Shown here: piece after piece, positions 1 to 5,235 of the stretch | Position numbering within the stretch: position 1 is the first letter of the stretch | Layout of the letters: every line of letters begins with the position of its first letter | IMG/VR virus record: IMGVR_UViG_3300008110_000865 | Span: 1 to 23,698 of that record | Length of the DNA stretch: 23,698 nucleotides | Strand: one strand, 5' to 3' | Source of the DNA: a virus | Position numbers and translations under genes: made by a program | The notes under the pieces: model-generated | The model's database searches: none | What the model saw: only the letters and a program-made list of their open reading frames with translations | Told to the model about the DNA's origin: nothing

Positions 1-153
1 CCGGTACTAGTGAAGAGGATACTCAAGTACACGATAAAGAAAATAAAAGAAGAGTTGGTAGACGTAGAAAGAATGGGGAAGATAAATCTGTCTGAGCCCC
101 ATCGCTTTTGGACTGAAGTAGAAAAGGAAATAGAAAATGGAAGCTATACTTAA
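1..153 (+). CDS. 3'-terminal part of an unidentified gene
   Basis: An open frame enters from the left edge and ends at TAA 151-153, giving the last 50 residues of a protein. The visible part is basic and helical (KRILKYTIKKIKEEL), then acidic at the end. The next gene starts inside it at 137, a 17-nt overlap typical of co-translated phage genes. Its reading frame carries one copy of the CTGAGNCCC motif at 92-100. Function cannot be judged from this fragment. Confidence 0.6.
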   Translation, partial: PVLVKRILKYTIKKIKEELVDVERMGKINLSEPHRFWTEVEKEIENGSYT

Positions 154-358
154 ATTTAATCTCCCTGATGATCAGGACGATTTTCGTTATGCCGTAGAAG
201 GTACTAAGTGGTTTTTGGTTGTTCACACCTTTGACCAATACCTTCGGAATCAGATGAAGTACAACGATAACTTAACTGATGAGGAATATGGGTTACTAGA
301 AAAGGTAAGAGAAGAATTACGCTCTACAATAAATGAAAATCAATTGAGTTTTGAATAA
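137..358 (+). CDS. conserved phage hypothetical protein, 73 aa
   Basis: A small acidic soluble protein beginning MEAILKFNLPDDQDDFRYAV. From memory this N-terminus (MEAILKFNLPED plus an aromatic/acidic stretch, a D-x-x-LR segment and a C-terminal helix) recurs as a hypothetical protein in many siphophage genomes, with no assigned role. The start overlaps the end of the preceding frame by 17 nt, so the two are probably translationally coupled. A promoter-like element lies at its 3' end and drives the next gene. Function unknown. Confidence 0.8.
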   Translation: MEAILKFNLPDDQDDFRYAVEGTKWFLVVHTFDQYLRNQMKYNDNLTDEEYGLLEKVREELRSTINENQLSFE

Positions 359-373
359 AAATAAGTAAATTTG
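344..373 (+). promoter_or_regulatory. Bacteroidetes-type promoter, nearly leaderless
   Basis: TTG at 344-346, 19 bp spacer, then TAAATTTG at 366-373, matching the Bacteroidetes pattern (TTTG / TAnnTTTG). The ATG of the following gene is only 4 nt past the -7 box, so the transcript should be leaderless or almost so. It lies inside the 3' end of the upstream gene. Confidence 0.55.
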
Positions 374-377
374 TAAC

Positions 378-719
378 ATGACACCAGGACAATTTATCGG
401 AACTTTGCTTGCTAGCAGAGATGCTATGCATCTAGCACATTGGAATACTCGTTCTTATTCAGAACATAAGACGCTTGATTCTTACTACAACGGCATACTT
501 GATCTGACAGACTCTTTTGTAGAAGCCTATATGGGTTTGCATGGCCGGATTAACATAGTGGTTAAAGATGTTAAGATAGAGAATGCCAGCACCCATCTTT
601 CGGGCCTCAGAACAATTATCCGCAAGGAGAGAGATAAGTACGAAAGCGAGTTACAGAACATCATGGACGAAATGATGGCTTTGATAGATAAAACTTTGTA
701 TCTACTTACTCTAAGCTAA
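378..719 (+). CDS. Dps-like / DUF5856-like helical protein
   Basis: A 113-aa all-helical protein. Near the N-terminus it shows a Dps/ferritin-like pattern: H21-x-W ('AHWNT'), H30, D42, D45 and E49 in a 'Y..L.D..D...E' helix. Dps proteins use H, D and E residues of this kind for di-iron binding between subunits. From memory, phage homologues of this length are catalogued as DUF5856. It is shorter than bacterial Dps (about 150-170 aa), so cage formation or ferroxidase activity is uncertain. Its own promoter sits immediately upstream (344-373). The frame contains one reverse CTGAGNCCC motif (602-610). The fold is an inference; iron binding is not shown. Confidence 0.75.
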   Translation: MTPGQFIGTLLASRDAMHLAHWNTRSYSEHKTLDSYYNGILDLTDSFVEAYMGLHGRINIVVKDVKIENASTHLSGLRTIIRKERDKYESELQNIMDEMMALIDKTLYLLTLS

Positions 720-848
720 TTAGCCCTCTGGTGGTGCACCACTAAGGATCGAAGATAGAGTAACCCATGACATAAGCGCACCGGTGGTCTCTCCGAATCG
801 TAGGTCGGCACAGTTAGCAACTCTGGGGATATTTTAAAAGTTGCACAC
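720..848 (+). other. gene-free stretch before the tRNA-like element
   Basis: About 130 bp with no convincing ORF. It contains a perfect 12-bp palindrome GTGGTGCACCAC near 731-742 and is GC-richer than its surroundings. No U-tract follows the palindrome, so it is not a normal intrinsic terminator. No tRNA T-arm was found in it. It could be the 5' part of a longer RNA that includes 849-948. Confidence 0.35.
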
Positions 849-948
849 GAGAGAGTAGCGGAATGGTATCCGATCACAGACGAGGTGATTACGGCTTAGC
901 AGGCGTCCTTAATATGCTGTACATACAGGTTCGAATCCTGTCTCTCTC
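849..948 (+). tRNA. tRNA-like element, 100 nt, non-canonical anticodon arm
   Basis: The ends are clearly tRNA-like: GAGAGAG (849-855) pairs with CTCTCTC (942-948), and a perfect 5-bp T-arm with loop TTCGAAT occupies 925-941. A D-arm CGG/CCG with a GG in the loop lies at 858-873. Between them, ATCAC/GTGAT (873-877, 885-889) encloses a 7-nt loop AGACGAG that lacks U33. It is followed by an unusually long variable region (890-924) with TAC/GTA and AGCA/TGCT pairings. No CCA is encoded. The element is longer than ordinary class II tRNAs, and the amino acid cannot be assigned (an ACG anticodon by position is doubtful). It may be a degenerate tRNA, a tRNA mimic, or a tRNA whose true anticodon arm I have not found. 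Confidence 0.45.
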
Positions 949-953
949 TCAAA

Positions 954-1214
954 ATGTTAAGAACACCACTAATACTAGACATCATTGCCAACGATGGTGA
1001 TGAGGAGGATACTGAGTACCTGGAAAGTTTGGGCCTCAGTTCAATTTACGATGCTGCCACTTTCCCCATTCTCTTCTACCATATAGACCATATACACGAA
1101 GACCTAAGAAGCACAGAAGAAGAACCACTATCTGTTATCTTCAGCGGAGGAGAGAGTTACATAACTAAACACAGTCTTATATCTCTTGCGAAAATGATTG
1201 CGACTTGTCAATAA
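954..1214 (+). CDS. hypothetical acidic protein, 86 aa
   Basis: The ATG begins 6 nt after the tRNA-like element, so the two are probably on one transcript. The product is acidic (DIIANDGDEEDTEYLESLG; a later STEEEP stretch) with no membrane segment and no motif I recognise. The frame contains a reverse CTGAGNCCC motif at 1031-1039. The downstream gene appears to have its own promoter overlapping this gene's end. Function unknown. Confidence 0.65.
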   Translation: MLRTPLILDIIANDGDEEDTEYLESLGLSSIYDAATFPILFYHIDHIHEDLRSTEEEPLSVIFSGGESYITKHSLISLAKMIATCQ

Positions 1215-1229
1215 TTTATATTATATTTG
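1198..1229 (+). promoter_or_regulatory. Bacteroidetes-type promoter, nearly leaderless
   Basis: TTG at 1198-1200, 21 bp spacer, TATATTTG at 1222-1229. The next ATG (1236) starts after only 6 nt, again predicting a transcript with almost no 5' leader. Confidence 0.55.
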
Positions 1230-1235
1230 CACCGT

Positions 1236-1439
1236 ATGGAAAATCAAGAAAAAATCAGTGCTATGGTATCGGCCCTAGCAATGCAACAGATCAACGTAAA
1301 TGAAATAGTAGCAGATGCTATTGTTCAGACTTACGAAAAGATTAATGAGATCGGTGGAGAGTTCAGCCTTAACCACGCTCGTGAGATTCAATTGGGTCTT
1401 ATGCAGAAGTACAATATAGGCGTACCTCCTACAGAGTAA
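1236..1439 (+). CDS. hypothetical protein, 67 aa
   Basis: A small helical protein (MENQEKISAMVSALAMQ...; ends in the acidic/proline tail GVPPTE). I chose ATG 1236 rather than the in-frame TTG at 1227 because 1227 lies inside the TAnnTTTG promoter box. It is the last rightward gene before a bidirectional terminator. No recognised domain; function unknown. Confidence 0.7.
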   Translation: MENQEKISAMVSALAMQQINVNEIVADAIVQTYEKINEIGGEFSLNHAREIQLGLMQKYNIGVPPTE

Positions 1440-1459
1440 AAAAAATTACTCCAAGAATT

Positions 1460-1489
1460 AAGCCCCATGTGAGTGGGGCTTATTTTTTA
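1460..1489. terminator. bidirectional intrinsic terminator
   Basis: AAGCCCCA (1460-1467) pairs perfectly with TGGGGCTT (1474-1481) around a 6-nt loop and is followed by ATTTTTTAT. A-rich sequence lies on the other side. It sits between a rightward gene ending at 1439 and a leftward gene ending at 1487, as expected for a terminator shared by convergent units. Confidence 0.85.
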
Positions 1490-2110
1490 TATCTCTAGAA
1501 GTGTAAAGTCTATTGATTCTCCGTTAACAAAATTGTTAGTGATCGGGAACCAGTGATTATCCGGAATGACCATACATCCGGCAGACCAAGATCCTACGAT
1601 AGCAGTTACACCACCACGGTGTATATTGATTCCAAAGAGGCCGAACTGCTTATTTACTTTACTAACTGTTCTATCCCTACTGCCATCTCTCCATATGGTG
1701 ATGGGAAGGATCTGCTGAAAGTATGGGGCTCCGAGCCAAAGAGTACTCCACTTCTTATTAGTAACAAAGCGATGTGATCCGATTACTTGTTGTTCGGCAG
1801 CTACTGCGGTCCCGGTTATTCCCATATGGGTAATAGGAGAAAAGACATACTTATCTCCGGCTGTAGTAGAACATGGAACAACCGCTACGCATACTCCTCC
1901 TTTATACACAGCACAGTAATCGTCAAAGGTGTTTGAAAAGACTGCGTCTGTCCTCAAGAACACTAGGCCATCTTTGGGCCTCAGCCATTTATTGGTATTA
2001 ATCCTATTAGTAATATACCAATCAAGAGCAGTAAGAGTCTTAGCCCCAATAATACCATCCTCGGTAAGCTGGGCCCCTTTAGCATTAAGAATCTGTTGTA
2101 ACTTTTTCAT
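1487..2110 (-). CDS. YkuD/L,D-transpeptidase-fold cell-wall enzyme with N-terminal peptidoglycan-binding-like segment
   Basis: 207 aa. The N-terminus (QILNAKGAQLTEDGIIGAKTLTAL) resembles a peptidoglycan-binding-1 repeat with its 'DGIIG..T..AL' signature. The C-terminal half carries the YkuD-like active-site arrangement: H164 in 'NIHRGG' and C179 in 'WSAGCMV', with SAGC in place of the canonical SHGC. Bacterial L,D-transpeptidases cross-link peptidoglycan, but phage proteins of this type are usually taken as lysis enzymes cutting or modifying peptidoglycan; which applies is not visible. No signal peptide is seen, so release would need a holin or another route. ATG 2110 is preferred over 2170 because GGGAGA lies just upstream and the overlap with the upstream gene falls to 26 nt. 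It forms a leftward pair with that gene. Confidence 0.75.
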   Translation of the reverse strand: MKKLQQILNAKGAQLTEDGIIGAKTLTALDWYITNRINTNKWLRPKDGLVFLRTDAVFSNTFDDYCAVYKGGVCVAVVPCSTTAGDKYVFSPITHMGITGTAVAAEQQVIGSHRFVTNKKWSTLWLGAPYFQQILPITIWRDGSRDRTVSKVNKQFGLFGINIHRGGVTAIVGSWSAGCMVIPDNHWFPITNNFVNGESIDFTLLEI

Positions 2111-2558
2111 ATTGTTTCTCCCAATAAAAGGTAGGTTTCTTATCAACGTACTCACCAATAACATTAGCACGGAAATCAGAATTCCAATGCTCCGCTATAG
2201 ACATGAATAATAAGTCATCGTACTCATATCCTAAATCAAATAAAGCATTTTTCAAACGCTCCAAGAAAGGACACGTATAAGTAGAGCATATAATAATAGT
2301 ATGAAAGCGTGCTTGGAATGAAGAAGCAGATAAACCAAAGATCTTGAGATACGATTCCTCGCTCCTATCGTCTGGAATATCTATCGAGAGGACCACCGGA
2401 ATGTAAGTAGGTACGGAGATAGCATGAGCAACACGCTGTGCCAGTATCCCACTATGCTCAGGTTCAACCGCCAAGATAACTGCATCACTGCCATCTATGG
2501 CAGGCATACGATTAATCATCGACTTAATTAATCTATCCTCTTTGATCAAATCAATCAT
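2085..2558 (-). CDS. hypothetical protein, possible distant phosphoribosyltransferase-like fold
   Basis: 157 aa, soluble, with alternating strand/helix pattern. 'AVILAVEPEHSGILAQRVAHAI' then 'VPVVLSI' and later 'TIIICSTYTCPFLERLKNAL' resemble in layout the Rossmann-like core of phosphoribosyltransferases, but the acidic PRPP loop (DD..TG.T) is not present, so catalytic activity is unlikely or altered. The C-terminus has an aromatic 'PTFYWEKQYEKV' tail. It is co-transcribed with the cell-wall enzyme and overlaps it by 26 nt. A TAnnTTTG box lies 4 nt before its ATG, so the mRNA should be nearly leaderless. Function uncertain. Confidence 0.7.
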   Translation of the reverse strand: MIDLIKEDRLIKSMINRMPAIDGSDAVILAVEPEHSGILAQRVAHAISVPTYIPVVLSIDIPDDRSEESYLKIFGLSASSFQARFHTIIICSTYTCPFLERLKNALFDLGYEYDDLLFMSIAEHWNSDFRANVIGEYVDKKPTFYWEKQYEKVTTDS

Positions 2559-2562
2559 ATGA

Positions 2563-2570
2563 CAAAGATA
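2563..2570 (-). promoter_or_regulatory. -7 box of a leftward promoter, nearly leaderless
   Basis: On the minus strand TATCTTTG ends 4 nt before ATG 2558. The -33 element is weak (only a TGT-like match at the right distance). It would drive the two-gene leftward unit 2558-1487. Confidence 0.4.
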
Positions 2571-2955
2571 AATAAAAAATATATACTTACAGTATATAAC
2601 AAAATATATACCGGGGTAAAAAATAAGCCCCCCCCCTCTATATGGAAAAAACAGAAAAATTCATGCAGTTTGAGCAAAAGCGAAAGTTTGTGTGGGTGGT
2701 GGAGGTAATACGCTGCAAACAGCCGGGCCGGTGGTTCAAAAAAAACATCCCCCCCTATGCTCAAGCGATTTGCTGTAAAACATTGATCCTTAATGCTTTA
2801 GCAATTTACATTAGATTAAATTCAAAATATAAAACGATTCCATGCATACACTATCGAACGATTGTATATGCATATATTATACCTCATCACATCCATGCAC
2901 CTAAATAATATGTATATGCATGATCTGGAAAGCGTCTACTTTATTACACAGCACT

Positions 2956-3046
2956 CTGTCCAGGTTTTTGGACACTTTTGCTGTCCACTTTCCGGGACAC
3001 CGGGCTGTCTAATTTCCTGGACACCGGCTGTCCACATTATTGGTCG
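2956..3046. repeat. four tandem dyad repeats, TGTCC-N8-GGACA
   Basis: Units start at CTGTC(C/T) 2956, 2981, 3005 and 3028 (steps of 25, 24 and 23 bp). Each carries TGTC(C/T), exactly 8 bp, then GGACA; the last copy is degenerate (GGTCG). The spacers differ (AGGTTTTT, ACTTTCCG, AATTTCCT, ACATTATT), so the half-sites and the fixed 8-bp gap are conserved while the middles are not. This is the signature of binding sites for a dimeric protein (iterons or operators), or of tandem 5-bp hairpins if transcribed. Confidence 0.85.
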
Positions 3047-3141
3047 CTTTCCTGATCATCACATGGCGTTTTTTTTGTACTTTTTTGCTCCCTTTTTACC
3101 CAATAAAGGTTACCCTCATCCCCTCTAAAAACTATCGAACT

Positions 3142-3150
3142 TTATCCATA
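3142..3150 (+). promoter_or_regulatory. DnaA-box-like site TTATCCATA
   Basis: Matches the bacterial DnaA box TTATCCACA at 8 of 9 positions and lies in the candidate origin region. The phage encodes two DnaA-domain-IV-like proteins at 13147-14364. A single near-match in AT-rich DNA can occur by chance. Confidence 0.35.
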
Positions 3151-3262
3151 TTTCGCAACGAGCAAAAAAAACTTTCAAAAAAATTCACTTTCTGAAACCC
3201 TTACCATTATTGGCTTTTTTACAATTTTGTAGATTTGTTCTAAAATTATTTTTCGATTTCAC

Positions 3263-3294
3263 TTGCATGGTATTTCGAAATGGATTTACCTTTG
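3263..3294 (+). promoter_or_regulatory. Bacteroidetes-type promoter for the rightward small-gene region
   Basis: TTG (3263-3265), 21 bp, TACCTTTG (3287-3294), then about 50 nt of leader before ATG 3345. The initially transcribed sequence (TTTGCAACATCGAAACGAC...) is nearly repeated after the 6405-6412 box. Confidence 0.65.
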
Positions 3295-3344
3295 CAACAT
3301 CGAAACGACAAAAAAACATCATTAAAACACTAAATTAAAAAATC

Positions 3345-3839
3345 ATGAAAACCACATTCACACTCTCGCAAGGCACTTATGTGCACACCATCACAATCAA
3401 CACCACTAACAAGTTCGCTGACCATAGCGTAGGGCAAGTGGTAGGTATGTTAGCCCATCGATTCTACACCGCCATAGGCACTATGCGTATGATGGGTAAT
3501 GGTAGTGGGATTAACCTTCGCAATCCTTTTGACATCACTATTGAGTCCGAAGGTATCACTTTGCTTAACACTTTGACCATAGACGAGTCTATTAAGGCAC
3601 GAATCACTTGCGGTCTTACTGCTCGTGGGCAGAAACGATTCGCTAAATTGCTCGCCTTGTCCCTTTGGGCAAATGGCACTGAAAATGGCGAGGGTTTTGC
3701 CCAAATTACTGACAGCGTAGTGCATGACCTATTGGACGAAGATAACTGCGTTGAACTTGAGCATATCGCCATGCAAGTTCGTGCCTTACTCGATTTGCCT
3801 TATGCTGATGTGGTAGAGTGTTCCATACTTAGGGACTAA
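3345..3839 (+). CDS. hypothetical protein, 164 aa, first gene of the rightward region
   Basis: Soluble protein with a Thr/Ile-rich beta-like N-terminus (TFTLSQGTYVHTITINTTNKF), a central helical part (QKRFAKLLALSLWANG) and an acidic C-terminal helix. No recognised motif. Its promoter is at 3263-3294 and its ATG is preceded by an AT-rich leader without a Shine-Dalgarno sequence. It is followed by a long structured, apparently non-coding stretch and a tRNA-like gene, so all may be one transcript. Being first after the control region suggests early expression. Function unknown. Confidence 0.75.
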   Translation: MKTTFTLSQGTYVHTITINTTNKFADHSVGQVVGMLAHRFYTAIGTMRMMGNGSGINLRNPFDITIESEGITLLNTLTIDESIKARITCGLTARGQKRFAKLLALSLWANGTENGEGFAQITDSVVHDLLDEDNCVELEHIAMQVRALLDLPYADVVECSILRD

Positions 3840-3848
3840 CTACCTTTA

Positions 3849-4121
3849 TCCCCTCACAAGTGTGCAAGATGCGGAGCGTTACCGCATAGGGGAGCGAATC
3901 AACGGATAACAGCAGTTTGAACTGCCAAACCCATGGGATGAGGGGGGGGTTTGTGGCCGATAGATTTACGAATCTATCCTCGATTAGCAGAGATGCGAGG
4001 CCTTGCCGAAGATAGTTCTTTGACATACCAACGTGATTGCATAAAGGGAACTTGCAATCGTTCGTGGCACACGTTCCTACTGACTATGTAAGGACTCCAA
4101 TAATATGGTATGGTACATAGT
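3849..4121 (+). ncRNA. hairpin-rich non-coding stretch, candidate structured RNA
   Basis: No good ORF, but stable stems occur in series: CCCCTCA (3850-3856) can pair with TGAGGGG (3939-3945); ATGCGG/CCGCAT (3869-3874/3882-3887); GCAGT/ACTGC (3912-3916/3921-3925); GATAGATT/AATCTATC closed by a TACG tetraloop (3959-3966/3971-3978); CCTCG/CGAGG (3978-3982/3996-4000); AACGT/ACGTT (4030-4034/4071-4075) enclosing GATTGCA/TGCAATC (4035-4041/4053-4059); CTATGTA/TACATAG (4084-4090/4114-4120). It lies directly upstream of a tRNA-like gene. It does not match any RNA family I can recognise. Confidence 0.55.
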
Positions 4122-4144
4122 ATGGACGTGTTCGATATACCTCC

Positions 4145-4217
4145 GCAGTGGTGCAAATGTAAAGGCATGGCATATGGTTTTGACTCCATGTGTTAGGGTT
4201 CGATTCCCTCCCACTGC
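4145..4217 (+). tRNA. tRNA-Gln(UUG)-like gene with 8-nt anticodon loop
   Basis: GCAGTGG (4145-4151) pairs perfectly with CCACTGC (4211-4217). The T-arm AGGG-TTCGATT-CCCT is at 4195-4209. The anticodon stem ATATGG/CCATGT (4172-4177/4186-4191) encloses an 8-nt loop TTTTGACT (4178-4185). Reading U33 at 4179 and A37 at 4183 gives anticodon UUG (Gln); shifting by one gives UGA (Ser). The D-arm is weak (GTGC/GCAT or ATG/CAT) and lacks the usual GG placement. No CCA is encoded. Total length is normal for a class I tRNA, so it is probably expressed, but it could be degenerate. Confidence 0.6.
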
Positions 4218-4242
4218 ACTAATACCTAAATAATATAGACAT

Positions 4243-4332
4243 ATGGAATTCGCAATCGTATTTGGCTTTGCTTCATGTATTGCCATCATCTTTGTTTGTC
4301 TGCTTGCTTATATAGTGGACAAGATTATCTGA
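4243..4332 (+). CDS. 29-aa single-pass membrane peptide
   Basis: MEFAIVFGFASCIAII followed by FVCLLAYIV forms one continuous hydrophobic helix covering nearly the whole peptide, ending VDKII. It begins 25 nt after the tRNA-like gene with no Shine-Dalgarno sequence. A CTGAGNCCC motif (4329-4337) overlaps its stop codon. Tiny membrane peptides are common in phage early regions. Coding is plausible from the clean hydrophobic pattern and neighbour spacing but is not proven. Confidence 0.5.
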   Translation: MEFAIVFGFASCIAIIFVCLLAYIVDKII

Positions 4333-4360
4333 GACCCAAACCTAACCAATAAATAAACAA

Positions 4361-4513
4361 ATGAAATCATTATCATTATCGTGTACAATCGCCTTGGGCG
4401 TATGTGCTGTGCTGTCTTATCAGCAAAACCAAATCATGCTCATGGGAGTTTGCATTTTTCTGGCAATCACCTATGGCATCGGATTCATCAGTCAAATCAA
4501 AACTAATAACTAA
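4361..4513 (+). CDS. 50-aa two-helix membrane protein
   Basis: Two hydrophobic segments, about residues 5-19 (LSLSCTIALGVCAVLS) and 26-44 (MLMGVCIFLAITYGIGF), joined by the polar turn YQQNQ; the C-terminus is basic/polar. It lies between another membrane peptide and a soluble small gene. The size and hairpin topology recall small phage membrane proteins (including class II holins), but it is far from the lysis genes, so a holin role is not supported. Confidence 0.55.
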   Translation: MKSLSLSCTIALGVCAVLSYQQNQIMLMGVCIFLAITYGIGFISQIKTNN

Positions 4514-4518
4514 TAGTC

Positions 4519-4833
4519 ATGAATAGAGCATTTTATTTCAACGAGCAAGTCACCCATGTATTGGATGTGCTTAACTACGAATTCGGTAGTGATACTGCTG
4601 TAGAAACTACAGACAGACATGATGAATGTCCCTCAGTTATAGTCAGTTTATTATTAGACCCACCATTTGTCCAAAATTACAAACTTTATTTGCCATCCGA
4701 TCATCGTGGTGACTATGCGGAATTTATTGTTATCCGATTGCATAACATTAAGCAAGACCCAGCCGATGGTGACTTTATTGATGGCTTCAAGTGTCTTGGA
4801 GATGTAGTGGCTTTCTTTAACAATGTTATCTGA
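4519..4833 (+). CDS. hypothetical protein, 104 aa
   Basis: A soluble, mixed alpha/beta acidic protein (starts MNRAFYFNEQVTHVLDVL; contains 'DCECPS'-like polar turns and ends FKCLGDVVAFFNNVI). It follows the two membrane peptides by 5 nt. A CTGAGNCCC motif spans its stop codon (4830-4838), just as in the 29-aa gene upstream. No domain recognised. Confidence 0.7.
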   Translation: MNRAFYFNEQVTHVLDVLNYEFGSDTAVETTDRHDECPSVIVSLLLDPPFVQNYKLYLPSDHRGDYAEFIVIRLHNIKQDPADGDFIDGFKCLGDVVAFFNNVI

Positions 4834-4853
4834 GTCCCAAAAATAAAAATATC

Positions 4854-5231
4854 ATGAACACAATATCTATTTACGAAGAGGGTAATCCCTTTATCAAAAA
4901 TCTTAGTCCTAAGAAAGCGTGCGAGGTATATCGCAGTCTGCAATTAACCCATCCATCCTTGGCACATTACTTCGTTGATCAGGAGAGCGGACAGCAAGTG
5001 GGTCTGCCAGATCTTGAGCCATGCCTTACCATAGTCCCATTCATAGACGATGCCGGAGAACTTATCGGTTTCAATGTCTCCTTTGGAATAGATGGGTTTG
5101 CCGTTGTAGTTATCAATGAAGACAAGTCCCTCACCATAGACGATTGGGACTACGATTGTCTGCACCCATCTATAGTGGATGAGTTTGATGAGTACATCTT
5201 CGATGCAGTGAAACGCAAACTAATTAAGTAA
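4854..5231 (+). CDS. hypothetical protein, 125 aa
   Basis: Soluble, acidic, with repeated short strands (LTIVPFIDDAGELIGFNVSF and GFAVVVINEDKSLTIDDWD) and a helical, lysine-ending C-terminus (FDEYIFDAVKRKLIK). The N-terminal part 'KACEVYRSLQLTHPSLAHYF' is helical. It is separated by 4 nt from the next gene, so they are likely co-translated. No family recognised. Confidence 0.7.
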   Translation: MNTISIYEEGNPFIKNLSPKKACEVYRSLQLTHPSLAHYFVDQESGQQVGLPDLEPCLTIVPFIDDAGELIGFNVSFGIDGFAVVVINEDKSLTIDDWDYDCLHPSIVDEFDEYIFDAVKRKLIK

Positions 5232-5235
5232 GCAT

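Larger units (their letters stand above)
2559..3344. other. gene-free AT-rich control region, candidate origin
   Basis: 786 bp between divergent transcription units with no credible gene. It contains a 9-C run (2628-2636), a 7-C run (2749-2755), several ATATGCAT-like palindromic stretches (2868-2925), two copies of ACTATCGAAC (2850-2859, 3131-3140), four tandem TGTCC-N8-GGACA dyads (2956-3046), a DnaA-box-like 9-mer (3142-3150) and a rightward promoter (3263-3294). Repeats, AT-richness and divergent flanks are what one expects of a phage replication origin or a major operator region. Which one cannot be decided by reading. Confidence 0.6.

Noticed and set aside
720-848. A second tRNA upstream of the 100-nt element
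   Set aside because: No T-arm or acceptor pairing could be found on either strand.
2956-3046. CRISPR array
   Set aside because: The repeated units are 23-25 bp with only short half-sites conserved and 8-bp variable middles; there is no repeat-spacer pattern and no cas gene.
2642-3128. Two rightward open frames of 88 codons each in the control region
   Set aside because: They contain the C-runs and the dyad repeats, have low-complexity His/Ile/Tyr-rich translations, overlap each other and match the composition of non-coding DNA.
3450-3772. Leftward open frames opposite the 164-aa gene
   Set aside because: Shadows of the well-formed rightward gene at 3345-3839, which has a promoter and normal start context.
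4077-4289. Leftward 70-codon frame over the tRNA-like gene
   Set aside because: It spans the tRNA and hairpin region and opposes transcription of all neighbours.
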